A DNA stretch of 64,000 bases, taken from contig NC_059540.1 in the NCBI RefSeq assembly GCF_905220415.1, forward strand, positions 1,495,501 through 1,559,500, given 5' to 3'. A program made the position numbers and the translations under genes. Shown in pieces: positions 50,501 through 61,011 of the stretch. Source of the DNA: Colias croceus (lineage: Eukaryota; Arthropoda; Insecta; Lepidoptera; Pieridae). The notes beneath the pieces are model-generated. The model was not told where the DNA came from, did no database searches, and saw nothing but the letters and a program-made list of their open reading frames with translations. The number at the start of each line of letters is the position of its first letter. Position 1 is the stretch's first letter.

Positions 50501-53500
50501 AGGGTGTGTTTAGCCCATGAAACTGAACAACATTATTACTTGTAAAATGGTCGACGTAATGAAAAACACATGATTGGACATGTCTTGAAGTACGAAAATC
50601 TAATAAAACAATACATTATAATTTAAATCTGTTATATATAAATTGTTGGCGCGACTAGCCTCCTTACAGGCAGACTGGCCTCTATTTTACTCTATGACTG
50701 ACAAGCAAAATATACGCCAAAATGACAGAACAATTAAATGTGAATGCCTTCGAGCGAGCGGCAGCCGCACGCATACGTGCGAGCGCCCTCATGCTGTTCG
50801 GATGTGCCTCGAAACCTAACCTATAAGTTTGCGATTTTCATTTATAATTTCGATTGATAAATTACATTTACGACTAAAAGGCTTGCTCATTAGTTTACTG
50901 ATATTATTTGCTTACGATTGGGATGTTGTTTGGTTAATTTTAAGGAACTTACATAAATACCTTAGTCTTCAAATATAATTACTTAATAGTGTCGGTCGAA
51001 ATAACGAGACCAAAGTTACGTTTAAGTATTAATTGTATTCTTATATCTTGCATATCTACCAGTACTAGTAGTCGCAATGGATTCGGAAATACTGTATGTG
51101 AATGACCATCCATGCCCACACCGGATTGTCCGTATACCTGGTGATGGTTCGTGCCTATTTCATTCTTTGTCATTCTCTATGTATGAGAATACTGAGTCGT
51201 CGTATGAGATTAGACTTGCTATAGTGGAGTATGTGGTAGCGCATTGGGACGAGTTCAAAGTGTATACGTGTGACGAGCACGGAGACCCCTACATTGACGC
51301 CGACCTGTACTCGACGGCAATGGTAAAAACAACTACCTATGGCTCCGTGTCTGAACTTATGGCTGCCGCAGCTTTGTATCCGTACGCTTTCGAGGTTTAC
51401 GAAAACGGCCTTTTGAGAGGATCATTCGGTGGTGATTATGGAATCATCAATTTGTGAATACAACAGATTAAGAAGTATTTACCGTCCAGACTTGTCAAAA
51501 ATTGAGACATCAAAGCCTCCGAGAAAAGCCCATAGAGACAGGGAGTGGGCTTTGAGAAAAACTGTGGCTGAAGCTCAAGAAGTAGTACCGGAAAAGAAAA
51601 AGAGGAAGACTACATATAAAAATAAGAAAATATCATAAGACCTTTAACATAATTCGTTAGAAGTAGATGGTATCAAAAAGAAAGGCTCTACAAAAAGAAG
51701 TGAGATCCCATCAAAAACATCCTGTAAAAAACCCAAGTCTCGCAGCTCAGTCTTTCTACCGTCAAAAGTTGTGAGATCCATGTAATACCAAGTCGGTTAA
51801 TCTATTTAGTGTCTACTTGAAGGACCTTCTGTCTTAAGTTATTACATAAGTTATTATCATGCCAATATTAAAAATATTTAACGTTTTAAACAAATAGATC
51901 GACTTGGACATCGCTTGATTTGATTATTAGTATGTATCACACTACACAGCACGACGGGCCAGCGACCAACAGGAACGAGAGTTTCAATCGCGTGAGGCGC
52001 GAGAGACTAAAGAATCTAATATAATATTGTAATATTCATTTTGTTTTCATGCGATGTCCAAGTCGATCTATTTGTTTAAAACGTTAAATATTTTTAATAT
52101 TGGCATGATAATAACTTATGTAATAACTTAAGACAGAAGGTCCTTCAAGTAGACACTAAATAGATTAACCGACTTGGTATTACATGGATCTCACAACTTT
52201 TGACGGTAGAAAGACTGAGCTGCGAGACTTGGGTTTTTTACAGGATGTTTTTGATGGGATAACCATTTACTTCCAGGATGGGTTTGCTACGCTGAAAAAA
52301 CGCACGGCAGTTTCATCCTCCCATACATATCAACAACAAAGTCCCCGCAGCAGATCATGGGTTCCCTGGTCAAACAGCATCTCTCAGCCAAACGGGAGCT
52401 GATCTCAGGGGAAATGTACCATGTCACCTTCATGCCGTGCTATGATAAGAAACTGGAAGCCTCTAGAGAGGACTTCTATAGCGATGTCATGAACTGTCAT
52501 GATGTGGACTGTGTTATTACTGCGAGTGAGTGTATCTCTAGAATTTTCTTCACAGTGTTATATGTTACTAGGTTTCCGCCCGCGGTTTCGCCCACGCAGT
52601 CAAAGAATAACCCGCGTAGTTCCCGTTCCGGTGAGATTTCCGGGATTGCGTCATTTTCCCGGGATAAAAAGTAGCCTATGTCCTTTCTCGGGTATCAAAA
52701 TATCTCCATACCAAATTTCATGAAAATTGGTTCAGTAGTTTAGGCGTGATTGAGTAACAGACAGACAGACAGAGTTACTTTCGCATTTATAATATTAGTA
52801 TGGATAGTGTGAAAGCTACAACAGAAGATTTAATTATCAAAACTAACAGCAATTACATACAGGTAAAAGAATTGGCTCTCGTAAAGATTTTGGAATATCA
52901 ATGATGGATGGATGAGCCTTTGTCATCCATCCAGCATGACTTAAATCTTTTGAAACTTAGGAGTAGTTTTCATGTTAACAGTGCCCCTTTTCACAAGTTA
53001 TAAAATACCTTCAAAGTCTTTAACTATTTGTTTCTCGATTAGTATTCAAACTAAAAGTTCAATGATAAACACCTCCATTACAGTTGAGCTAGAACAGATG
53101 TTATCCAGCGAAGGGAAATCACTATCCGAAGTCCCCAGTGCAGATTTGGACTGGCCGTGGGGCGAAGGTGCTCCAGGGCTCCGGAGCCACGGTAGCTCGG
53201 GCTCCGGGGGCTTCGCTGACCATCTATTCGTGTATGCCGCTGAACAGCTCTTTGGAGAGAGTAGCGCTCCATTGGTTTATAAGAATTTGAGGTGGGTAAT
53301 GGGAAAAAAAAGAGTGTGTGTACTTATGTACACGCGTTAAAAGTTATACTTCTTTGGCGTATGGAAAAAATACTAGAATATACAACTTGAACATAGTTAT
53401 CAATTTTCATACCACCTAGAACTAACTTCATGCTGTCAAATTTAGGTGTCGGTGTGCGCGCGCATCGTAAAAATTCACTCATCATTTTTCTCCATCGCGC

Positions 53501-55883
53501 CAAAAGAAGTATAAATTCAAAAACTTGAAATACAATTATGTAATACGTAACTTAAAAGATTTATATTAATTTGGTTAAAGTGTATGTACTTAGGTATAAC
53601 GAAAAAAATCAAAAAGTAGCGTGTAAAGAATTGGCGTACTATAAACAACAAAATTCATTGCAATTAGCACCTTATTAGTTATTACGTGGCAGTAATATTC
53701 AAAGTCTATATTATTACTCATTAGAAAACTCTGCCTAACAAATGGGTAAGCAGTGTTTTGCTTCGGACAAATGAGCGTGATTGACAGTAGTTGTACATTG
53801 TAAATGCTACCAGCTACACAATTATTTAAGAAAATCTGAAATCTATAAAAAAAAAATTTGTAAAGAAATTGATGGTGGTGATGTTACAGGTCACACATCG
53901 TGGCTATTCTAGTAACTTTTTAACGAAATAGTCGGTATTTTTATTTTATTTTATATTGGGTGCAGAACCCAAAAACATTAAAATGATTGAAGGTTAAACA
54001 ATTGTTAGTTAAAAATGATTCATTGTATCGGTTGTGAAATACGTGTAAAACAATTGCTTGTAAGCTAACTGTTAGATGAACTATTGCTACAGGTGTATAC
54101 GCCTATGAATATATATTACTAGCTTTCCGCCCGCGGCTTCGCCCGCGTTTTCAGAGAAAACCCCGCATAGTTCCCTTTCCCGTGGGATTTCCAGGATAAA
54201 ACCTATGCTATCTCTCAAGTTGGATCGAACTGCACATGGTGTGCGAATTTTATTATATTCGGTTAAGTGGTTTAGGAGTCCATTGAGGACAAACATTGTG
54301 ACACGAGATTTTTTTTTATTTTTTTTTTTTTCTTTATTTCAGGCAACAAATGTAGTTACAGTTAAAGGTCTTAATATAACTTAAAAAACTACGGCCCATA
54401 TGAACTTAAAACTACTTAAATATATATTTATACATATACATTAGGATATATTACTTTGTTTCTATTATCTAGTTGGATCAAAAATATATAGAAACAAACA
54501 AACAAATACAATTAAATTATCGTTATGTTGTCAATCAAATCGACTGAAATGTAATGACAATTTGTATAAAACCTAATAAATTATATCGAAACCTCCCTCT
54601 TGAATCACTCTATCTGTTAAATAAAATCGCATCAAAATATGTTGCGTAGTTTTAAAGATTTAAGCATACATAGGGATAGAGAAAGCGACTTTGTTTTATA
54701 CTATGTAGTGATATTTGATTTTAACAGATGTATCTACGGCTTATTGGTCAGCAAATCGCGAAAATATTAGATATATCGACATCATATCAAATCAATCATA
54801 AGAAAAGTTTATTTCATAGCACACTAATTAAACATTAAAAAAAAATTGAAAAAAAATTATTAAACATCTATTTATCGATGCTTATTAAATCCAAAATCTA
54901 ATAGACATTAAAATTCATCACACGCGATTTCAGGTGCCCAACCCAAACTTGTGATATCTTCTGTTATTTATCACCATTTACATTTTAATTGAATATTGGA
55001 ACGAAATATAATGCTGCTTCTATTTTGCATTATAATTTAACAATTATAATTTATAATGCAAACAAAATTGGTAGACATTAAAATGTATTTGAATAAAAAA
55101 TTGAAATGACGTTATAATGTACACGTGTCACCAGGAACCCAGACTTCCGCGAAGTGACGTTAGAGCGAGATGGCAAAGAGGTGCTCAAGTTTGCGATCGC
55201 TAATGGCTTCCGGAATATACAGAATTTGGTGCAGAAACTAAAGAGGGGTAAATCGCCGTATCACTATGTGGAGGTGATGGCTTGTCCTTCAGGTAAACGG
55301 TTTTTATAGCCTATATATTTCTCTCTGTTTTCCTATTAAAACTATTTGCAGTTTGTTTACCTTCGCATTTTTATTGGTTTAATTTATTTCATTTAATCAG
55401 GTTCGAAATTCTTCGATTATGAATAGGAAAAATCGATTTTATTGTTTTCGAATATCAGTTAAACCTAATAGTAACTCTGCTTCAAAAACATTTATCGGTA
55501 TTTTTTTATGTTATTTCGTACAATTCCTTTAAAAGTTACGAATAAAAAAAGCTGTATTGCAATGAAAAATTGGATTGTTACTTAAATTTTCTCCAACCAC
55601 ATGTTTATACAAGTCACTAATTATAATTCGCGTTTTTTCAGGATGCCTAAACGGGGGGGCGCAAATTCGTCCAATCAACGGGGAAAGTGGAAGGGATTTA
55701 ATAGCTCAATTACACACAATGTACAAAGAGTTACCACAGAGTATACCCTCAGAAAGTGGTCCCATAGCACAATTGTATGGGGAGTGGCTTGTCGGCAAAC
55801 ATTCGGACAAAGCCAGGGCAATGTTGCATACACAGTATAGGGCGTTGGAGAAAAATGACGTAGCGCTTAATATTAAGTGGTGA
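47580..55883 (+). CDS. CIAO3: CIAO3/NARFL, cytosolic Fe-S cluster assembly factor, complete
   Basis: Eight exons: 47580-47645, 47969-48183, 48686-48831, 49385-49543, 52277-52525, 53084-53291, 55135-55292 and 55642-55883. All introns are GT-AG and phases agree; 480 residues. CIAO3 is an Fe-only-hydrogenase-like protein that links the early CIA scaffold to the CIAO1-CIAO2B-MMS19 targeting complex. It starts [20 protein letters not shown]. All eight expected cluster cysteines are present: C24 and C69/C72/C75 (CLACSGC) for the N-terminal 4Fe-4S cluster, then C194 (SSCPGW), C250 (MPCYDKK), C398 and C402 (MACPSGCLNGG). The protein ends in the conserved Trp (NIKW). Intron 4 carries an OTU ORF and a 210-bp inverted repeat; introns 2, 3, 5 and 6 carry repeats. 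Length and layout match the family (human about 476). Confidence 0.95.
48255..48452 (-). repeat. CTAGT-type repeat, family D, in CIAO3 intron 2
   Basis: Near-identical to 28610-28802: ACTAGCTTACCGCCCGTGGC at the left and GACTTTGTTTTATACTATGT at the right. Confidence 0.8.
48860..49092 (+). repeat. CTAGT-tailed repeat, family E, with (CTGT)n head
   Basis: It runs from ACTAATAATATTATAACTGT through CTGTCTGTCTGTTACTCAAT to CGGGCGAAGCCGCGGGCGGA and ACCTAGT. It resembles the lepidopteran elements described as carrying hitchhiking (GTCY)n microsatellites (from memory). It lies in CIAO3 intron 3; an inverted copy is in intron 5. Confidence 0.75.
49830..50300. repeat. Probable decayed interspersed element in CIAO3 intron 4
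   Basis: GC-rich motifs GGCACGGCAGTGCCCCCGCC and GCGGCACGGCCGTACCATCC lie in AT-rich DNA, followed by CACTCACTGACTCACCGATC and CCAAGGCACTTCTAGCAGAC. The wording resembles interspersed lepidopteran repeats but there is no second copy in the window, so the limits are uncertain. Confidence 0.4.
50354..50416. repeat. 31-bp near-perfect palindrome in CIAO3 intron 4
   Basis: AACTGCATCAATAACTTTGT and its continuation AATCCCATATA are mirrored by the inverse sequence with a single mismatch, and almost no loop. It reads as a stable hairpin on either strand. Confidence 0.85.
51077..51457 (+). CDS. OTU-family cysteine protease-like ORF inside CIAO3 intron 4
   Basis: A single-exon 126-residue ORF starting at ATG 51077. 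Residues 17-30 read [14 protein letters not shown], the catalytic Asp-Gly-x-Cys motif of OTU deubiquitinases, with Cys25 as nucleophile. [18 protein letters not shown] follows, as in the family. A late catalytic His, expected near the C-terminus, is not clear before the stop, so the domain looks truncated. OTU domains of this compact type occur in baculoviruses and in transposable elements such as Helentron-type Helitrons. The location in an intron, beside inverted repeats and without introns of its own, suggests a mobile-element or captured origin (inference). A GC-rich, promoter-like patch is at 50640-50830. An overlapping frame follows at 51429-51638. Confidence 0.65.
   Translation: MDSEILYVNDHPCPHRIVRIPGDGSCLFHSLSFSMYENTESSYEIRLAIVEYVVAHWDEFKVYTCDEHGDPYIDADLYSTAMVKTTTYGSVSELMAAAALYPYAFEVYENGLLRGSFGGDYGIINL
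51429..51638 (+). CDS. Small basic ORF overlapping the OTU ORF
   Basis: The frame opens at ATG 51429 (another at 51438), 29 bp before the end of the OTU ORF and in the +1 frame. It encodes up to 69 residues ending in a Lys/Arg-rich tail ([15 protein letters not shown]) that looks like a nuclear localisation signal. It may be the original C-terminus of the OTU protein separated by a frameshift, or a second ORF. I do not recognise the family. Confidence 0.4.
   Translation: MVIMESSICEYNRLRSIYRPDLSKIETSKPPRKAHRDREWALRKTVAEAQEVVPEKKKRKTTYKNKKIS
51705..52260. repeat. Perfect 210-bp inverted repeat with 136-bp spacer
   Basis: Arm 51705-51914 and arm 52051-52260 are exact inverses over all 210 bases that I compared. 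The spacer is 51915-52050. The outer boundary of the right arm is 16 bp before CIAO3 exon 5. The left arm lies just downstream of the OTU ORF and continues its 3' flank, so the right arm looks like an inverted copy of that flank. The intron transcript would fold into a very long hairpin. Confidence 0.9.
52568..52805 (-). repeat. CTAGT-tailed repeat, family E, in CIAO3 intron 5
   Basis: Inverted copy of 48860-49092: ACTAGGTTTCCGCCCGCGGT at the left and CAGACAGACAGACAGAGTTA at the right. It begins only 42 bp after the donor of exon 5. Confidence 0.8.
53333..53520. mobile_element. MITE, family J, in CIAO3 intron 6
   Basis: Inverted copy of 15606-15800. AAGTTATACTTCTTTGGCG at the left, CGCGCCAAAAGAAGTATAA at the right, sharing GGTGTCGGTGTGCGCGCGCA. 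Confidence 0.7.
54119..54313 (-). repeat. CTAGT-tailed repeat, family B, in CIAO3 intron 6
   Basis: CTAGCTTTCCGCCCGCGGCT at the left and TTGTGACACGAGATTT at the right. The GC-rich end is closer to family E than to the other family B copies, so this may be a hybrid of two families. Confidence 0.7.
54560..54714 (-). repeat. Partial family D repeat in CIAO3 intron 6
   Basis: It matches 28640-28802 from AAAACCTAATAAATTATA to GACTTTGTTTTATACTATGT, and lacks the GC-rich CTAGC end. Confidence 0.7.
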
Positions 55884-58787
55884 TTTTGTTGATCATTTAA
55901 AAAGTATATACATAATCGGTGACAAAAATATCCTGTAAAGAAGTCCACCCAGGTGTTTTGGTGCATTGTAGATTCGACTTTAGTTCATGGGAATACGGTT
56001 GAATTTCTATTGACGCATATTCACCAGCTAGTTGAGACCGTTGACACTTATTGCATTTTGTGAAAACACCTAAGAGTAGTGCTAATAAGTTTGATTTTTC
56101 TTTAACTATTGTTCATTTTGAATAAAATATTGAAAAGCACATTTAAGAACGTCTATGATTATGTATCAAATTGTTTTTAATGATTGAAAGTTGCGGTTGA
56201 TAAACGATTGTTCGAGAAGGGGTTGTGATAAGTGAAAGTGGATTGTACTTCTGCATTACTTGTCGTTATTATTGTGTCCAATATTTGTGATGTTACGCTA
56301 CTAAATGAAATATTGTAGCATATTCTTTGGTTACTGAAACAAAACTCGTTGTCAGAAACGCACACAACTAGATTAACATGTAATGTATATTATAAGCTCT
56401 ATTTTGAAATTTGTTAGCTCTATTTGGAAATAGAACAATTTTTTTACTTTTGAAATCCTATAATTATTAATGTTCAAGTTAAGCTAAGCTTAGCTTATCG
56501 ACAAATGTTGATTAATAATATTATAAAAAAAAATCTTCAAATTACTTTGATAAAATTGTAACATCAATTACGAAGGCATTGATCATATTACATATATAGA
56601 AGTTAAATAAATAAATACACTAGCTACAGTTACAAAATGCTGTCTTGTGGTAAATTCATTAATAATTAGTAATTATTGTTTTTCATGATTTAATGAAGAA
56701 AATGTACACTCACACTACTACGTGACACATTATATTATTTGTAAAATGAACCTTAACTCTTTACGTTTAAGATTTAATCTTGCGTTTCTAGTAAAGACAT
56801 TATTATGTATATTCAAAATGCATTACAATAAATTTTATGCGTTTTCTTGACGTAAGTTTAAATGTTATTTCTAATTTTAGTAGCTCTATAGGGCAGTTAT
56901 ATGAAGGTGTATATATTATTAAAACTAGTAATGAATAATTAATTACTTAGCTGATTCTAAATCATATAGATTTTATATAAGGGCGGCCGTACACGGACTG
57001 CTTTAAGCAGTTGAGACCGACGGCTTGGAGCAGCGACCACGTGGTGAACTATAGACATTCATTCACTGCCGTACACTGCCCGCTTCAAGCCGTCAACTGC
57101 CCGGTTTGTAGCGACTGCTCGAGCAGTCACCGACCGACCGCTCGAGCAGTCTGTACGTCGCTCAGCCGTTAACTGCTCGAGCTGCCCGTGTCCGGATTCC
57201 CTAAGTTATCTTATTTTGTACTCTATAACATATTATGTACTTTTAAGAATTAACAAATAATTTGTAACAAAACATAGAAAATTGTATAGACAAATCATAA
57301 AAGAAATAAATGCGTTATGATATACCGTAGTTTCTTTAAACCGGGTTGGCGAGGTCGCGCCGACATTGCAACGACTTATGCACTGTCACTGATGTCACTG
57401 CATATGCAGATGTGTTGGGCGGTTTTATAATTCACGATTTAGAGCTCTGTTTTAAATTAATTGCGTTTTAAGCAATTACCGATAATATAAGTAAATAGGT
57501 GGCGACGAATTAATAAGCTAGATTAATTCGGTAGCGCGGCACTTAACTAGCCACATTTATTACAGTTGTCTCTTTTTTCGCTCACGATAGTTAAACATGC
57601 TATCTTACTCTGACGTTTTATTTTGTGTACGTTAAAGGGCTGATAGACGTACGAACTTAGTGTGCCGTTTTTGAAGATCGAATGTTGCATTAGTAACCTA
57701 TCTACAGCTTTTTACTTACAATATTTTTATTCTGAAGGTTTTTAGATATTTTTATTCTTAAGAATAGACGACGTTACGGCATCAATGATCCCATTGCTGA
57801 CGTGGGATCATGGGTGGCTTGGACCCTGACGCTCTAAGTTAGTCTGTAGTCACCATTGCAAAAAGGCGCAAGTGTCGAATCTCGCATCATGATTGAACTT
57901 TTTTAGTCCTCCGAACATATTTTCGGGGAGGTATAATTTAAATATTATTAATATTGAGCTTCATTGCATGGAAAAATCTAGATCTCTTGATGGCAAGAAA
58001 AAAATATTTCGGTAACGCAGTGGTGTTATACAGTTGCCGGATCTCAGAAGTCGAACAAATTATCAATGATCGATCCATATTTTCATCTGTATAATACAAG
58101 AGAACTTGAACCGATCACAAAATAAGTATAATACAGTTTAATACTTACAATTTTTTTGCAAAATGATACAAAATTCAGCAAAACGTGCCTCACCATGTGC
58201 TAACGTTCTGCATGTTTTAACTGTTTAAAAATATACATAAGTACTTAACTTTAATGTAATAGATTTTGCAAATATATCCCTATAATAATAGCAGTTTCCT
58301 TTCAAAAAGTAATATAGGTACTTGGATTTCAAAAAGGAATATATTTGGATAACTAGGTACTTACTTATTTCGTTGCAGATTCAGATACCTAAATAGTATA
58401 TATAGGTATATTCTTCTATCCATTTTTGGTTTCATCCACTCTTAAAACTGGAGATAATTCTATATTTCTATTGAATGATTTACAACTTAAGCATTGTACA
58501 TAAACATACGTTCAAATATTTGGGGCGTTACAGTTTTGCGCTGACCGCTTGCTTCTGCTTAACGCCTCAGTGCATACCTTTTTCACAATCCAATTTTGTT
58601 TATCAGCTAACAATTGATCGTAACGTTACCGTCACGTATATTCGTGTAGGAAAATAATTAATATGCATAATAATTAATTCCAACGTAAATTGTTCAGTAC
58701 AAGCCGTGCCCCCGAACGAAAACGTATCAGCGATACTGTTTACAAAACATCGTAATAGTGAATTTGAACTAAAGTTTGTGCTGTGAA
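55884..58787. other. CIAO3 3' region and lipocalin upstream region
   Basis: A poly(A) signal AATAAA lies at 56121-56126, about 240 nt after the CIAO3 stop. A MITE (family K) lies at 56982-57203. The last 110 bp before 58788 should hold the lipocalin promoter and 5' UTR. No other gene was recognised. Confidence 0.55.
56982..57203. mobile_element. MITE, family K, second copy
   Basis: GGCGGCCGTACACGGACTGC at the left, then CAGTTGAGACCGACGGCTTG and AACTATAGACATTCATTCAC, in the opposite orientation to 37678-37898. The right end (GAGCTGCCCGTGTCCGGATT) is diverged. Confidence 0.75.
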
Positions 58788-58925
58788 ATGGGGGATTTCA
58801 GAGTGACAGGGGCGGCGAGGATATACCTTGTACTTTTCTGTACAATCGTACAAGCTGTGTGTGTGAGCACCGGATTGGGGAAATGTCCCATTTACCCACA
58901 GTTCCCCAATTTCGATATGACCAGA
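58788..58925 (+). CDS. Secreted lipocalin (apolipoprotein D-like), first exon only
   Basis: ATG at 58788 opens 46 codons ending at the donor ACCAGA|GTAAGT (GT at 58926-58927), phase 0. The exon encodes a basic start and a hydrophobic signal peptide (ARIYLVLFCTIVQAVCVSTG), then GKCPIYPQFPNFDMTR. The GxCP...NFDxxR pattern is the N-terminal hallmark of ApoD-type lipocalins, in which the next exon begins with a G-x-W motif. These proteins bind small hydrophobic ligands such as bilins, retinoids or lipids in haemolymph. I did not find the second exon up to 64000, so the first intron exceeds 5 kb. The frame continues upstream of 58788 (to 58776) only with non-ATG codons. Confidence 0.75.
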
Positions 58926-59545
58926 GTAAGTTCACTAGTATATAAGCCACCTCATTCATATTTTTCATCCTCCCTCTACGTCACCTCATTTCGATAATTA
59001 CTTGGCCGGTAGAGTAATAGATTGATAAACAAAAAAATAATTTAAAAATTCAATAAAGGTTTGTGAAACAGGCGTGACTTTGAGAACGTTAGTTAAAAAA
59101 AATTGCATAATTACCTTACAGTGACAATAGATTTAAATTAAATATTTACAATTTTTTTTGGATCGGTTTCCTTGCATTACATAGGCATTTCAATATATTT
59201 TTGAATATATGTTACCTATACGTAGTCGTACATTGTAGAATCGTATTCAGAATATAGTCTTCAGCAACGCGGCTAGCTAGCTCCTTTGCTAGGTCATATA
59301 AGTGCTTTATCAAATCAAAAACTCGTCAAAATCAAAAAGAAGAAAAAAATTAACGTCACATTTAATACATACCTATAGTTAACGTAATGGAAAAATACCT
59401 TACTATTATCATGGCTATTATATACATATTATGTACTTAAATATTTTTGTCACGTGGTTGAAAATACGCGCACCAATGCGTTACAAAGTTTACGTCCCAG
59501 ATTTACGTACCTACCTATAATGTAAAATTAAAGAATTATGCATTA

Positions 59546-59730
59546 CTAGTTGCTCCGCGCGGTTGCACCCCCGTGGCTCCACTCCTATGGGGTCGTAGCG
59601 TGATGATATTTGCCTTCCTCGACAAATGCTCTATCTAATACCGAAATAATTTTTCAAATCGTCCAGTAGTTCCCGAGATTAGCACGTTCAAACAGACAAA
59701 CAAACTCTTCGGCTTTATTATATTAGTAGT
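59546..59730 (-). repeat. Family C (Lep1-like) repeat
   Basis: Inverted copy: ACTAGTTGCTCCGCGCGGTT at the left, CTTCGGCTTTATTATATTAG at the right. Confidence 0.8.
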
Positions 59731-60182
59731 TTAAATAAAAAAAATACACTTATCGTGAAAAGGGTCTCTAAGTACTTACACATTAACTAATAACCTTAAC
59801 ATTTCAGCGTCCAAAGCTAGATTAACATGCAATTAGCATATATGTATTTCAATTGCATGTAGTTAATGTACAAGGAAAAGTGTTACACAAAACACGTGTA
59901 GGTAATAGATGTCATTGATTTGTTGTTTTTAATTTTGATAATTATTCACAATGATACGGAGAAAGAGTGACACATACTTTCATCACCTACTTCATAATTT
60001 AAATCTAGCGCTATTCAGAAATTATTACTTTTGACTTTTTTCTGGACTCGTTCGACTTCTGACCCCTGCTGAAAGATTAATTTGCCCTCATTAATCTAAT
60101 CTTCATAGAACTTACTAGCAGACAGCTATGGGTGCGCTCACCATTGAAGTCTTCGGACAGTATAATCCATACTAATATTATA

Positions 60183-60650
60183 AACTAGCTTCCGCCCGCG
60201 ACTCCGTCCGCGCGGATGTCGGTCTTCGCGTGAATGGTTTATTTATCCATTTTGAGTACCTCTGACAATAACATCTTATAAATATCTATTGGACCCAATT
60301 CCCAAATACGGCTAGGCCTATAATAATACGCAACGTGTGTTCGCGGTTCTACGGAACAACGTCTATGGATAAAACTGAAAAATTAAGATTATTTTTTTTC
60401 TACGTATTTTTCCAGGATAAAAAGTATCCTATTTTACGCCCAGGATAATAAGGTATAATTATACCAAGTTTCATCGAAATCGAACCGCTAGTTTTCACGT
60501 GATGCCTTCACATACAGACAGACAGACAGACAGACAAAAAATTTTTTAATCACATATTTGGGTTTGGTATCAATCCAGTAACACCCCCTGCTATTTATTT
60601 TTTCAATATTTTCAATGTACAGAATTGACCCTTCTACAGATTTATTATCC
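60183..60650. repeat. CTAG-type repeat, family F, second copy
   Basis: Same orientation and near-identical to 46029-46488: CTAGCTTCCGCCCGCGACTC, ATAATACGCAACGTGTGTTC, then CAGTAACACCCCCTGCTA, continuing into CAATGTACAGAATTGACCCT. Confidence 0.8.
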
Positions 60651-60812
60651 ATACTAATATTATTAATTCGAAAGTAACTCTGTCTGTCTGTCTGTTACTC
60701 AATCACGCCTTAACTACTGAACCAATTTGCATGAAATTTGGTATTTGGTATAGAAATATTTTGATACCCGAGAAAGGACATAGGCTACTTTTTACCCCGC
60801 GGCGTGGCGATT
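60648..60812 (+). repeat. Truncated family E repeat
   Basis: It has the head TCCATACTAATATTATTAAT, CTGTCTGTCTGTCTGTTACT and AGAAAGGACATAGGCTACTT, and breaks off after TTTTTACCCCGC without the GC-rich tail. It directly follows the family F repeat. Confidence 0.75.
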
Positions 60813-61011
60813 AAAATCCGTTAAAAAGTATTTAATTTCTAAATGTAAGTATAATACTCGCGTAAAATCATTCATGATTTTTTTTTATTTTCACTTTAAA
60901 TGTTAATTTTTCTCACCAAGATGGAAACTTGATCGATGAGGATCTTAATTTATTGTTAGAAAACTATAAATTTAGATTAAAATACGGCATTTTTTTTCGA
61001 AAATCTTATCT

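Noticed and set aside
52184..52402. Plus-strand ORF overlapping CIAO3 exon 5
   Set aside because: It reads the inverted-repeat arm and then exon 5 in the wrong frame; the frame needed to continue exon 4 gives the conserved CIAO3 protein.
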